Translations under genes and position numbers: made by a program
DNA from: Rhodococcus ruber NBRC 15591
GTDB taxonomy: Bacteria; Actinomycetota; Actinomycetes; Mycobacteriales; Mycobacteriaceae
NCBI RefSeq assembly: GCF_001894945.1
Contig: NZ_BCXE01000021.1
Coordinates: 62,001-126,000, forward strand
Length of the DNA: 64,000 bases
Direction of reading: 5' to 3'
Part shown: piece after piece, positions 8,491-20,806 of the stretch
Layout: each line of letters begins with the position of its first letter
Position numbering within the stretch: position 1 is the first letter of the stretch
The notes under the pieces: model-generated
The model's database searches: none
Told to the model about the DNA's origin: nothing
Seen by the model: only the letters and a program-made list of their open reading frames with translations

Positions 8491-9078
8491 ATGAACAGGC
8501 ACGCCGAACTCGGCCACCGGCAGTCGATTCACGATCTGATCCCTCGCCTGCGACAGGCGTCCACACTGCGCGACGGACCGGAGTCGGTCCGTGCGGTTCT
8601 GGCCGCGGCAGTCGCCGACGACAGCGACTGGCTGGACCCGCAGTACCAGGAGCGTCCCGAGACGCGGGACTGGGTGCTGTACCCCGTCCACCGGGCCTCG
8701 GACGGGCACCTGTCGATCCTGGTGGCGGTGTTCAGGGCCGGAGTGAGCACTCCGGTCCACAATCACGGTGCGTGGGCGGTGGTCGGCGTGTACCGGGGCC
8801 GGGAACGTGAGACGTGGTATCGCCGGCTCGACGACGGGCGTGTGCCGGGCAGAGCCCGGCTCCAGGTTGCCGACACCTTCGTGAACCCGCGGGGCACGGT
8901 GACCGTCGTACCCGACGGAACGATCCACTCGGTGGAAGCGCTCGACGGGACCGATGCGATCTCGATCCACGTCTACGGCACGGACATTCTCACGCAGAAC
9001 CGCAGCACGTTCGATCTGCGGACGGGGAGCGAGGCGCCCTTCCGTCCCGACTTCACCGACCTCGGATCCGAGCGCTGA
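8491..9078 (+). CDS. cysteine-dioxygenase-like cupin
   Basis: A 195-residue single-domain cupin resembling bacterial cysteine dioxygenase and 3-mercaptopropionate dioxygenase. The mononuclear iron ligands can be placed as His90 and His92 in VHNHGAW and His146 in DGTIHSVEA. The core TPVHNHGAWAVVGVYRG is close to the family signature. The expected reaction is O2-dependent oxidation of a thiol to a sulfinate. A strong AGGAGG at 8479-8484 lies six bases before the ATG. The MBL-fold gene follows after 49 bases with its own strong ribosome-binding site, suggesting one operon. The thiol substrate cannot be told from sequence. Confidence 0.78.
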   Translation: MNRHAELGHRQSIHDLIPRLRQASTLRDGPESVRAVLAAAVADDSDWLDPQYQERPETRDWVLYPVHRASDGHLSILVAVFRAGVSTPVHNHGAWAVVGVYRGRERETWYRRLDDGRVPGRARLQVADTFVNPRGTVTVVPDGTIHSVEALDGTDAISIHVYGTDILTQNRSTFDLRTGSEAPFRPDFTDLGSER

Positions 9079-9127
9079 CGGCCCGGCGCCGACGGCTGTT
9101 TCACCGTATCCACCGGAAGGAGGAGGG

Positions 9128-10270
9128 GTGACGACGAGAGCGGAGACCCGCGATCGACGATCCGCCGGACAGCTGCCGGAGCGGGACCCGGTACGGGTGG
9201 AGCTCCGGCCGGTCGACGCGGTCGATGTGACGACGCTGGTGGACAACTCCTCCGACGTGCTTCTGCCCGACGTGGGGCCCGTCCGCCGCTGGGGGCTGGC
9301 CGGATCGGCAGGTCCGCTCCCGATCGTCCCCAGCGATCTGGCGGTCGGATTCCGGACTGTCGACCTCCTCCGCGCGGAGCACGGGTTCTCCGTACTGGTC
9401 GAGATCCGGGTCGGCGAAACCACGCACCGCGTCCTCTACGACGCGGGGGCCACGCCGGACGGGCTGATGGCGAACCTCGATCGGCTGGCGATCTCCCCGG
9501 ACGGCATCGAGGCGATCGTGTTCAGCCACGGCCACTTCGACCACGTCATGGGTCTGCAGGGCCTCGCCCGCCGGCTCGGCTCCCGGCGCCTGCCGATCCT
9601 CGTGCACCCCGATTTCTGGACGCGCCGGCGCATCGTCGGTCCCGGCGGCGCCTTCGAGCTACCGACACCGAGCCGCGCGGCGATCGAGGGCGCGGGGTTC
9701 GTCGTCGTCGAGAACCGGCGCCCCTCCTTCCTGCTCGACGGAATGCTCCTGGTGACCGGCCGGATCGCGCGGACCACCGGGTACGAGACCGGCATGCCGG
9801 GCCATCAAGTCCACCGGGACGGCCGCTGGCGGCCCGACCCGCTGATCGACGACGACCAGGCCGTCGTCCTGCACCTCCGCGAGCGGGGACTCGTCGTTCT
9901 CACCGGATGCGGGCACGCCGGGCTGATCAACATCCTCGAGCACGCCGAGCGGCTCACCGGGGTCGGCCGGCTCCACGCCGTCCTCGGCGGGTTCCATCTC
10001 CGCGACGGTCCGATCGTCCCTCGGACGGTGACCGCCCTCGCGGCGGCGGACCCGGCCGTGGTCGTGCCCGCCCACTGCACGTCCTGGAAGGCGCAGCACG
10101 CGCTGTTCACCGCCCTCCCGGACGCGTTCCACCCCAATGCCGTCGGTAGTCGATTCGAGTTCCGGACACGCCCGCAGCCGGATACGACCGGGACGCAACG
10201 GATCACCGGACAGGCCCTGAAACACACTGTCCGCCCGGAGCGTCCGGGAGATCGCGCCGGTCGACGGTGA
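9128..10270 (+). CDS. MBL-fold metallo-hydrolase (COG1237-type)
   Basis: A 380-residue metallo-beta-lactamase-fold protein. The metal-binding motif reads HGHFDH (FSHGHFDHVMGL), and GCGHAGLINILEH is the signature of the group that includes the archaeal dihydropterin-ribofuranosyl-aminobenzene-phosphate synthase homologues. Late ligands are probably in LGGFHL and PAHCTSWK. The GTG at 9128 directly follows GGAGGAGG and removes a long Arg-rich extension, so I prefer it. The first 55 residues are an unconserved leader. Because it shares a probable operon with the cysteine-dioxygenase-like cupin, a role in sulfur or redox metabolism is possible, but this is inference from position. Confidence 0.75.
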   Translation: MTTRAETRDRRSAGQLPERDPVRVELRPVDAVDVTTLVDNSSDVLLPDVGPVRRWGLAGSAGPLPIVPSDLAVGFRTVDLLRAEHGFSVLVEIRVGETTHRVLYDAGATPDGLMANLDRLAISPDGIEAIVFSHGHFDHVMGLQGLARRLGSRRLPILVHPDFWTRRRIVGPGGAFELPTPSRAAIEGAGFVVVENRRPSFLLDGMLLVTGRIARTTGYETGMPGHQVHRDGRWRPDPLIDDDQAVVLHLRERGLVVLTGCGHAGLINILEHAERLTGVGRLHAVLGGFHLRDGPIVPRTVTALAAADPAVVVPAHCTSWKAQHALFTALPDAFHPNAVGSRFEFRTRPQPDTTGTQRITGQALKHTVRPERPGDRAGRR

Positions 10271-10318
10271 CGAGCATCGGTCACAGGTGAGCGCGGCCCC
10301 GACCCGACCCCTGCCGTC

Positions 10319-10324
10319 TAGGCT
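10319..10324 (+). promoter_or_regulatory. -10 hexamer before small membrane protein gene
   Basis: TAGGCT lies seven bases before the ATG at 10332, the same spacing class as at 1269 and 5224. A leaderless transcript is likely. Confidence 0.45.
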
Positions 10325-10331
10325 CGCGCGC

Positions 10332-10595
10332 ATGGCATTGAAGGGCAGGCAGTGGTGGAAACTCGTCGGGCTCGCCGGAGCGGTCGGCGTCGCCGCGACG
10401 GGCGCAGTCGTGATGCGCGACGAGCGCAGGCGGCGTGCGTACACCCCCGACGAGGTACGCACGAAGCTGCACGACCGCTACGCCCGCGTCGCCGCCGCGC
10501 ACGACACGCAGAGCGCGGTGCCCCTGGACGAGGTGACCACGGGACTGTGCACGCGGATCCGCACCGGGTTCCGGGGGATCCGGATCCGCCGCTGA
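10332..10595 (+). CDS. small single-pass membrane protein, function unknown
   Basis: An 87-residue protein with one hydrophobic helix at about 11-29 (VGLAGAVGVAATGAVVM), preceded by a positively charged start (MALKGRQWWK) and followed by RDERRRR. By the positive-inside rule the orientation is ambiguous. The C-terminal 50 residues (TPDEVRTKLHDRYARV) look helical and soluble. I do not recognise a family with confidence; short proteins of this shape are common in mycobacteria and rhodococci. The ATG at 10332 was chosen over an upstream frame start because of the -10 hexamer just before it. Confidence 0.6.
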   Translation: MALKGRQWWKLVGLAGAVGVAATGAVVMRDERRRRAYTPDEVRTKLHDRYARVAAAHDTQSAVPLDEVTTGLCTRIRTGFRGIRIRR

Positions 10596-10633
10596 GGCGA
10601 CCCGCCCGGCCGGGCGGCTGCGCCGGCCGCCGA

Positions 10634-11896
10634 TCACCCCAGGGCGGAGGCGAACCCGTCCGCGAGGTCCTGCACCTGCTCGTCCGTCATCACGAACGAC
10701 GGCGAGATCTGCAGTGCACCCTGCCCCGCGGCCCGGCTCGAAATCCCGTGCTGCCGAAGCGTCTTCACGAACTGCAGCGCCTCGGACGCGTCGGCGAGCT
10801 GCACTGCGGCCACGGCACCGAGACCGCTGCGGACCTCCGCGACGCGCGGGTGCTCGGCCAGCGGGGACAGCTTCTCGTGCAGGGTCCGCTCCAGCCGCGC
10901 CGACTCGGCGAGCAGGTTCTCGCGCTCGAGGATGTCCAGGTTCGCCAGGGCCGCCGCCGCGGCACCGGCATGCCCGCCGTAGGTGTAGCCGTGCCGCCAC
11001 CACACCCCGCCGGCGAAGAACGGTTCGGCCACCTTGGGCGACACGAACACCGCGCCCATCGGCACGTACCCGGAGGTGAGCCCCTTCGCCGTGGTCATCA
11101 GGTCCGGTTCCAGACCGAGCCGGTCCGAGGCGAACCACGAGCCGCCGATGCGGCCGAAGCCGGTGACCACCTCGTCGACCACGAAGAGCACGTCGTGCTC
11201 ACGGCAGATGTCGCGGACCTCGGCGAGATAGCCCTCCGGCGGCAGGTACACGCCGCCCGCGCCGATGATCGGCTCGCAGAAGAACGCCGCGATCCGGTCG
11301 GCCCCGACCCGTTCGATGAGGGCGAGCAGCGACTTCGCGTCGTCCCACGACACCTTGGCGGCGTCGTCCCAGAGGTCGCCGTACCCCTCGGCGTTGACCG
11401 GGATTCCGGCGAGGGACGTGCCCCCGACGTGCATGCCGTGATAGGCCTTCTCCCGGCTGACGACGAGGGTCTTCTCCGGCCGTCCCAGCTCCTGCCAGTA
11501 GCGGCGCGTCAGCTTGGCCGCCGTGTCGATCGAATCCGAACCGCCGGAGGTGAAGAAGATCTTGCTGCCGGGAACGGGTGCGATCGTGGCGAGCCGTTCC
11601 GCCAGTTCGACGGTCGGCTCCGCGGCCAGGTCGCCGAAGTTGGAGTAGTGCGCCACCTTCGCCAGTTGCGCTGCCACCGCGTCACCGATCTCGGAGCGGC
11701 CGTGACCGACGTTCGCGAACCAGAGGCCGGCGGTGGCATCGAGATACCTGGTGCCGGCCCGGTCCCAGATGTAGGCGCCCTCGCCGCGCGCGACGACGAA
11801 CGCACCGTCCCGTTCGACGGCACCCATGTCTGCGAACCCGTGCCACAACGCGCCCACGATCTGCTCCTGTTCCACGAACGGCGATGAAACCGCCAT
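10634..11896 (-). CDS. class III aminotransferase
   Basis: A 420-residue PLP-dependent fold-type I aminotransferase of the omega/class III group. Key pieces are the N-terminal GEGAYIWDRAGTRYLD, the phosphate-binding SGGSDSIDTA, the aspartate-containing LFVVDEVVTGFGR that contacts the pyridine ring, and the Schiff-base lysine in TTAKGLTSGYVPMG. Members transfer amino groups from amines or beta- and omega-amino acids to pyruvate or 2-oxoglutarate; the substrate cannot be fixed here. The ATG giving MAVSSPFVEQ was chosen; a longer frame would overlap the divergent hrpA start. The starts of the two genes are 58 bases apart. Confidence 0.87.
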   Translation of the reverse strand: MAVSSPFVEQEQIVGALWHGFADMGAVERDGAFVVARGEGAYIWDRAGTRYLDATAGLWFANVGHGRSEIGDAVAAQLAKVAHYSNFGDLAAEPTVELAERLATIAPVPGSKIFFTSGGSDSIDTAAKLTRRYWQELGRPEKTLVVSREKAYHGMHVGGTSLAGIPVNAEGYGDLWDDAAKVSWDDAKSLLALIERVGADRIAAFFCEPIIGAGGVYLPPEGYLAEVRDICREHDVLFVVDEVVTGFGRIGGSWFASDRLGLEPDLMTTAKGLTSGYVPMGAVFVSPKVAEPFFAGGVWWRHGYTYGGHAGAAAAALANLDILERENLLAESARLERTLHEKLSPLAEHPRVAEVRSGLGAVAAVQLADASEALQFVKTLRQHGISSRAAGQGALQISPSFVMTDEQVQDLADGFASALG

Positions 11897-11954
11897 CTTA
11901 TGCGCCGGGCGGCGCGCAGCGAGAACGCGCGCTTCGCTAGGCTGTACATCCAGC

Positions 11955-15875
<3,921 letters not shown>

Positions 15876-15899
15876 GCGGCGACGCGTCCCGCCGGGCGC

Positions 15900-16373
15900 T
15901 CAGTTCTCGGATCCGGTCTCGCGCCGGTGCTGGTGCTCGCGCAGCTCCTTGATCTCGCGTTCGAAATCCTCTGCGGAGCTGAAGGACCGGTAGACGGACG
16001 CGAACCGCAGGTACGCCACCTCGTCCAGGTCGCGCAGGGGTCCGAGGATGGCCAGACCGACCTCGTTGCTCGGAATCTCCGGGGACCCCTTGGCCCGCAC
16101 CGCGTCCTCGACCTGCTGGGCGAGGAGGTTGAGGGCATCGTTGTCGACGTCGCGTCCCTGACAGGCGCGAGCTACGCCGCGCACCACCTTCTCCCGGCTG
16201 AACGGTTCGGTGACGCCGCTGCGTTTGACGACCGACAGCACCGCCGTCTCGACCGTGGTGAACCGTCTTCCGCACTGGGGGCATGCCCTCCGGCGCCGGA
16301 TCGCGGCCCCCTCGTCGGCTTCACGGGAATCGACGACGCGGGAATCGGGGTGCCGGCAATACGGGCAGTACAT
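15900..16373 (-). CDS. nrdR: transcriptional repressor NrdR
   Basis: A 157-residue regulator of ribonucleotide reductase genes. The zinc ribbon uses Cys3, Cys6, Cys31 and Cys34 (CPYC and CPQC), and an ATP-cone domain follows from about residue 48, with KRSG and REK typical of nucleotide binding. The start at MYCPYC matches the family; a longer open frame upstream is not conserved. NrdR binds (d)ATP and represses nrd operons. The position next to the LysM gene and lexA is the usual actinobacterial arrangement (Rv2718c–Rv2720). No nrd operon is present in the window. Confidence 0.95.
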   Translation of the reverse strand: MYCPYCRHPDSRVVDSREADEGAAIRRRRACPQCGRRFTTVETAVLSVVKRSGVTEPFSREKVVRGVARACQGRDVDNDALNLLAQQVEDAVRAKGSPEIPSNEVGLAILGPLRDLDEVAYLRFASVYRSFSSAEDFEREIKELREHQHRRETGSEN

Positions 16374-16565
16374 GTCGATTCCTTCGTCGTAGCCGTGCTG
16401 GCCGCGACGTCGGCGTCGAACCGATGCCGTCCTCCCGAGACCGGACCCACCGGCAGGCGAATCGCTCTCGGCGCGACCACACGAGGTGGTGTCACTGACA
16501 AGAGTCGACAATACCTGCATACCCGGGTCGTCGGCCGAACCCGGTGCCTGCCCGCCCATGCCTGT

Positions 16566-17144
16566 TCACCGCGGCGCGGAGGCCGGAACGAGCAGGGTCT
16601 GGCCGGTGCGGAGGCGACCGTCCGGCATGGCATTGAGGTCGAGGATCCGCTCGATCGCCTCGGACCGGGACAGACCCGGAGCCACCCGGGCCGCGACGTC
16701 GCCGAGCGATTCGCCCGCCTGCACGACGGTGACGTCGGTGCGTGCGGCGCCGGCCGCGACCTGACTGGTGCGCAGGTGCGCGATGCCGAGCAGTCCCGCA
16801 GTCACGAGCGCGGTCAGCAGCGCCGTCGCCAGTATCGTGCCCGGGCGGGTGTGTGCGACCTCGGCCGGCCGGTGCGGGACGCGTGAGACCCGGACCGGAG
16901 CGCGCCGGTAGTCCACGATCCCCCCGTCCGGACGGACGGGAAGCCGGCGGGCGGGCGCCTCGTGGGGGCGCCGCACGAGATGCGTCGTCCCTGCCCGGCG
17001 TACCCGGTCCTCGGTGTCCTGCGGCCCGGTGTCCTGCGGCCCGGTGTCGTGCGGCCCGGTGTCGTGCGGCCCGGTGTCGTGCGGCCCGGTGTCGTCGAAC
17101 TGCCGGTGGTTCCGTTCGGTTCGGCGCACTGCTGATGTCCTCAT
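16566..17144 (-). CDS. SOS-linked membrane LysM protein (Rv2719c/DivS-position)
   Basis: A 192-residue type II membrane protein. Residues 18-42 are five copies of a DTGP(H/Q) repeat, residues 43-100 are Arg/Pro-rich and cytoplasmic, a transmembrane helix covers about 102-123, and a LysM domain covers about 138-188 (VQAGESLGDVAARV to TGQTLLVP). The gene is divergent from lexA with a LexA-type box between them. In M. tuberculosis the equivalent Rv2719c is damage-induced and linked to cell-wall hydrolysis and division arrest; in Corynebacterium the same position holds the division suppressor DivS. A damage-induced division or wall role is therefore likely, by position and architecture. Confidence 0.8.
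   Translation of the reverse strand: MRTSAVRRTERNHRQFDDTGPHDTGPHDTGPHDTGPQDTGPQDTEDRVRRAGTTHLVRRPHEAPARRLPVRPDGGIVDYRRAPVRVSRVPHRPAEVAHTRPGTILATALLTALVTAGLLGIAHLRTSQVAAGAARTDVTVVQAGESLGDVAARVAPGLSRSEAIERILDLNAMPDGRLRTGQTLLVPASAPR
17010..17094 (-). repeat. 15-bp tandem repeat inside the LysM gene
   Basis: About five copies of a 15-base unit (CCGGTGTCGTGCGGC on the plus strand, with T/C variants) encode the DTGPH/DTGPQ peptide repeat. Unit length is a multiple of three, so copy-number change would keep the frame. Confidence 0.85.
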
Positions 17145-17266
17145 CGAGGCCTCCGTGTCACTCGCCCGCGGGACGGTGCCCGCGACGTGTCGCTCGTCCG
17201 CGGGACAGGACCCGCAGCGGAACTTCGGTCATCGCTCGATCGACGGCCGTTCGATCACCTGTTCGA

Positions 17267-17282
17267 AGGAACGTATGTTCGA
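17267..17282 (-). promoter_or_regulatory. LexA (SOS) box for the LysM gene
   Basis: The sequence AGGAACGTATGTTCGA matches the mycobacterial SOS box TCGAACNNNNGTTCGA except at the first two positions. It lies about 120 bases before the LysM gene start and 140 bases before lexA. The fully kept half-site GTTCGA suggests real LexA binding. Confidence 0.65.
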
Positions 17283-17329
17283 TGTGTACCACGTCGCTCC
17301 GACAAAGTCAGCACAACGGGCGGAAAACG

Positions 17330-17345
17330 TCGAACAGATGTTTGA
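17330..17345 (+). promoter_or_regulatory. LexA (SOS) box for lexA autoregulation
   Basis: TCGAACAGATGTTTGA matches the SOS box with one changed base in the right half-site. It overlaps the proposed lexA -35 hexamer at 17342, so LexA bound here would exclude RNA polymerase. Confidence 0.8.
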
Positions 17346-17370
17346 TAACCGGGCCGCGGAGAGCTAGATT
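17342..17370 (+). promoter_or_regulatory. lexA promoter
   Basis: TTGATA at 17342-17347 and TAGATT at 17365-17370 are separated by 17 bases. The start codon is 50 bases downstream, leaving a leader with GGAGGT at about 17409-17414 as ribosome-binding site. Confidence 0.65.
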
Positions 17371-17420
17371 CGATCCATCACATCCAGCACATCCGACACA
17401 CGACGCACGGAGGTCACGAC

Positions 17421-18134
17421 ATGACGGACGGCCATCCCCCGGCGGGGCGGAGCCGGACGACCACCGCGGATCCGGCCGTCGGCCTCACGGAACGCCAGCG
17501 CCGCGTCCTCGAGGTGATCCGCGAATCGGTCACCCAGCGCGGCTACCCTCCGAGCATCCGCGAGATCGGCGACGCAGTGGGCCTCAACTCCACCTCGTCG
17601 GTGGCGCACCAGTTGCGCACCCTCGAGCGCAAGGGTTTCCTCCGGCGCGATCCGAACCGTCCCCGCGCGGTGGACGTGCGCGGGCTCGAGGATTCGCAGC
17701 CGCCGGCGCCGCAGGCGCAGCCGGTGGACGGGGTCGATGTCGCCGCCGAGTCGGCCACGGCGGCTGCCATGGTCCCCGTGCTGGGCAGGATCGCCGCGGG
17801 CGGGCCGATCCTGGCGGAGGAGTCCGTCGAGGACGTGTTCCCGCTCCCGAGAGAACTGGTGGGTCAGGGTTCGCTGTTCCTGCTCAAGGTGGTCGGCGAG
17901 TCGATGGTCGACGCGGCCATCTGCGACGGCGACTGGGTCGTGGTGCGCCAGCAGAACGTCGCGGACAACGGGGACATCGTCGCCGCGATGCTCGACGGTG
18001 AAGCGACCGTGAAGACGTTCAAGCGCGTACACAACGACGTGTGGCTGATGCCGCACAACCCGATGTTCGAACCGATCCCGGGCAACGACGCGGTGATTCT
18101 CGGCAAGGTCGTGACCGTGATCCGCAAGATCTGA
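17421..18134 (+). CDS. lexA: SOS repressor LexA
   Basis: A 237-residue LexA. The N-terminal winged helix covers about 21-86 ([31 protein letters not shown]). The autocleavage site is Ala126-Gly127 in RIAAGGP, and the catalytic dyad is Ser161 (VGESMVD) with Lys198 (TVKTFKR). It represses DNA-damage genes until RecA filaments trigger self-cleavage. The leader of about 20 residues before the winged helix is a common actinobacterial extension. The ATG has GGAGGT seven bases upstream. Likely targets inside this window are lexA itself, the LysM gene and recA. Confidence 0.97.
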   Translation: MTDGHPPAGRSRTTTADPAVGLTERQRRVLEVIRESVTQRGYPPSIREIGDAVGLNSTSSVAHQLRTLERKGFLRRDPNRPRAVDVRGLEDSQPPAPQAQPVDGVDVAAESATAAAMVPVLGRIAAGGPILAEESVEDVFPLPRELVGQGSLFLLKVVGESMVDAAICDGDWVVVRQQNVADNGDIVAAMLDGEATVKTFKRVHNDVWLMPHNPMFEPIPGNDAVILGKVVTVIRKI

Positions 18135-18156
18135 CCTCGCCCCTTCCGCAGAACGC

Positions 18157-18191
18157 GCACGGCGGCGCCGCGATTCGCGGCGCCGCCGTGC
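18157..18191. terminator. bidirectional terminator between lexA and acyl-CoA dehydrogenase
   Basis: A perfect 16-base inverted repeat (18157-18172 and 18176-18191) with a three-base ATT loop lies between the two convergent stop codons. It has no T-run, as is common in high-GC actinomycetes. Confidence 0.8.
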
Positions 18192-18205
18192 ATGTCCCGG
18201 TGGGG

Positions 18206-19348
18206 TCAGAGATTCAGGCCGCGGCCGATGATGTCCTTCATGATTTCGTTCGTCCCGCCGTAGATCTTCTGCACGCGGGCGTCGAGATACGCCTTCGCGA
18301 CCGGGTATTCACGCATGTAGCCGTATCCGCCGTGCAGCTGCAGGCACCGATCGATCAGCTCGACCTGCTTGTCGGTGGTCCAGAACTTGGCCATCGCCGC
18401 CTCCTGCACGCTCAGGGTGCCGGCATTGAGCTGCTCGATGCACTTGTCCACGAACACGCGTGCAAGGGTGGTCTCGGTGGCCAGCTCGGCCAGCTCGAAA
18501 CGGGTGTTCTGGAAGCTGCCGATCGACTTGCCGAATGCCTTGCGGTCCCGGCAGTACTGCATCGTGTCCTCGAGCACGGCTTCCATCGCCGCCGCCGCCA
18601 CCACCGCGATCGACAGACGTTCCTGCGGCAGGTTCTGCATCAGGTAGATGAAGCCCATGCCCTCCTCACCGAGGAGGTTGGCGGCAGGCACCCGCACGTC
18701 GGTGAAGTGCAGTTCGGCGGTGTCCTGCGCCGCGAGGCCGATCTTGTCGAGGTTGCGGCCCCGCTCGAAGCCCGCCATCCCGCGCTCGACGACGAGGAGC
18801 GAGAAGCCCTGCGCGCCCTTCTCCGGGTCGGTGCAGGCGACGACGATCACCAGGTCCGCGTTGATGCCGTTGGTGATGAAGGTCTTGGAACCGTTGAGGA
18901 TCCACTCGTCGCCGTCGCGCACCGCGCGGGTCTTGATGCCCTGCAGGTCGCTGCCCGTACCGGGCTCGGTCATCGCGATCGCAGTGATGATCTCGCCGGA
19001 ACAGAATCCCGGCAGCCAGCGCTGCTTCTGCTCCTCGTTCGCCAGCTTCAGCAGGTATGGGGCCACGACGTCGTTGTGCAGCATGAAACCGATGCCGCTG
19101 AACCCTCCGCGGGTGGTTTCCTCGGTGACGATCGTGTTGTAGCGGAAGTCCTCGACACCGCCGCCGCCGTACTCCTCGGGCACGGCCATGCCCAGGAAAC
19201 CCTGCGCGCCGGCCTTCTTCCAGATCTCGCGGTCGACGATCTTGTCCTGCTCCCACTGCTCGTGGAAGGGAGCCACCTCCTGCTCGAGGAACTTCCGGTA
19301 CGACTCCCGGAAGAGTTCGTGCTCGGGCTCGAAGAGGGTGCGTTCCAT
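18206..19348 (-). CDS. acyl-CoA dehydrogenase (FadE20-like)
   Basis: A 380-residue FAD-dependent acyl-CoA dehydrogenase of standard length. Visible features are AMTEPGTGSDLQGI, where FAD and substrate bind, the central beta domain ending in WILNGSKTFITNG, and the C-terminal helical domain with LHGGYGYMREYPVAKAYLDAR and the terminal FAD motif GGTNEIMKDIIGR. It introduces the alpha,beta double bond of an acyl-CoA; chain length is not predictable. The M. tuberculosis homologue fadE20 lies near hflX and lexA. The start MERTLFEPEHELFR is the family N-terminus. It converges on lexA across a terminator hairpin. Confidence 0.92.
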   Translation of the reverse strand: MERTLFEPEHELFRESYRKFLEQEVAPFHEQWEQDKIVDREIWKKAGAQGFLGMAVPEEYGGGGVEDFRYNTIVTEETTRGGFSGIGFMLHNDVVAPYLLKLANEEQKQRWLPGFCSGEIITAIAMTEPGTGSDLQGIKTRAVRDGDEWILNGSKTFITNGINADLVIVVACTDPEKGAQGFSLLVVERGMAGFERGRNLDKIGLAAQDTAELHFTDVRVPAANLLGEEGMGFIYLMQNLPQERLSIAVVAAAAMEAVLEDTMQYCRDRKAFGKSIGSFQNTRFELAELATETTLARVFVDKCIEQLNAGTLSVQEAAMAKFWTTDKQVELIDRCLQLHGGYGYMREYPVAKAYLDARVQKIYGGTNEIMKDIIGRGLNL

Positions 19349-19428
19349 GTGCGCTCCTGTATCCGATGACGTACGTCACGCTCACGGTAGACATCGGAAG
19401 GCCCGTCTGACGCTGACAGGAACGAGCG

Positions 19429-20739
19429 TTATTTGTGACCGGACACGCCGGGCGCTCGACGGCGCAGGTCCGCCGCGCGGCGCAGGAGCGGGTAGGCGAT
19501 CAGGATGCCGATCGAACCCCACGCGATGCCGCCGAGCTCGACGGAGCCCACGGTGAGGGTGAGGTCGCCGATCCCGGCCACCAGCGCGGCGGCGGCCACC
19601 ATGAGGTTGACCGGATCGGTGAAGTCGACCTTCGCCTCCATCCAGATCCGCACGCCGAGAATGCCGATCAGGCCGTACAGGACCAGGGTGGCGCCGCCGA
19701 GCACCCCGTCGGGGACGGTGAAGACGAGGGCCCCGAACTTCGGCGAGAAGGCGAGGACCACGGCGGTCGCGGCAGCCACCCAGTACGCCGCGGTCGAGTA
19801 CACCCGCGTCGCGGCCATCACGCCGATGTTCTCCGCGTAGGTGGTGGTGCCCGAGCCGCCGCCGACCCCGGCGAGCGTCGTGGCCAGGCCGTCGGCGAGC
19901 AGCGCGTCGCCCGCGACGTCGTCGAGGTTGCGGCCGGTCATCGCCGCCACGGCCTTGACGTGGCCGACGTTCTCGGCGACGAGAACCACCACGACGGGCA
20001 GCGCCAGCAGCACCACGGAGAGCTCGAACGCCGGGGCGCGCAGTTCGGGCAGGCCGAACCATGCGGCGTCACGCAGGGCCGTGACGCGTTCCTCGGCGAG
20101 TCCGCCGGTGACGGCGGCGAATACCCAGCCGACGACGACGCCGACGAGAATGCCGAGACGGCCGACGAGTCCGGGGCCCAACACGGTGACGAGCAGGATG
20201 GCGGTCAGCGTGATCGCCGCGACGAGCGGCTGGGCTTCGAAGGACCCGACCGCGACCGGCGCGAGATTCAACCCGATGAGCGCGACGATCGCGCCGGTCA
20301 CCACGGGGGGCATCAGTGCGTCGACGACGCGGGATCCCAGCGCCCTGACGACGAGTCCGACGAGGACGAGGGCGAGGCCCACGGCGACGATGCCGCCGAG
20401 CTGGGCGGCGGGGCCCTCCGCGGCCGAGGCCGTCAGCGGTGCGATGAACGCGAACGACGAGCCGAGGTAGCTCGGTACCCGGCCGCGGGTGATCAGCAGA
20501 AACAGGGCGGTGCCGACGCCGGAGAAGAGCAGCGTCGTGGTGACCGGGAAGCCGGTGATCGTCGGCACGAGCAGCGTCGCGCCGAACATGGCGACGACGT
20601 GCTGCATGCCGATGCCCACGGTGCGGGGCCAGGACAGTCGTTCGTCCGGGGCGACGACCTCGCCGTCGGCAACGCGACGCCCGTCGCCGTGCAGGGTCCA
20701 GCCCAACCCGGCCGTCCGTGTCCTCAGTTGTTCCTTCAC
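19429..20739 (-). CDS. uracil-xanthine permease (NCS2 family)
   Basis: A 436-residue membrane transporter of the nucleobase-cation symporter-2 family with about 12-14 helices. The N-terminal LSWPRTVGIGMQHVVAMFGAT and the central VVLVAENVGHVKAVAAMTGR carry family motifs, and the paired half-helix regions (SSFAFIAPLTA, GSGTTTYAENIGVM) match UraA-type permeases, where the Glu in AENVG contacts the base. It probably imports uracil or xanthine with protons. I place the start at the GTG at 20739 because TACCAT lies eight bases upstream; an in-frame ATG at 20778 is the alternative. Confidence 0.85.
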   Translation of the reverse strand: MKEQLRTRTAGLGWTLHGDGRRVADGEVVAPDERLSWPRTVGIGMQHVVAMFGATLLVPTITGFPVTTTLLFSGVGTALFLLITRGRVPSYLGSSFAFIAPLTASAAEGPAAQLGGIVAVGLALVLVGLVVRALGSRVVDALMPPVVTGAIVALIGLNLAPVAVGSFEAQPLVAAITLTAILLVTVLGPGLVGRLGILVGVVVGWVFAAVTGGLAEERVTALRDAAWFGLPELRAPAFELSVVLLALPVVVVLVAENVGHVKAVAAMTGRNLDDVAGDALLADGLATTLAGVGGGSGTTTYAENIGVMAATRVYSTAAYWVAAATAVVLAFSPKFGALVFTVPDGVLGGATLVLYGLIGILGVRIWMEAKVDFTDPVNLMVAAAALVAGIGDLTLTVGSVELGGIAWGSIGILIAYPLLRRAADLRRRAPGVSGHK

Positions 20740-20806
20740 AACGGGGAATGGTAGGCGCCCGCCCCGGTCCGGTCGCATCGGCTGCTCCCGGCGGCGATCG
20801 CGTCCG

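Noticed and set aside
17010-17094. Short regular repeats that might suggest a CRISPR array.
   Set aside because: Units are contiguous, without spacers, and encode an in-frame peptide repeat.
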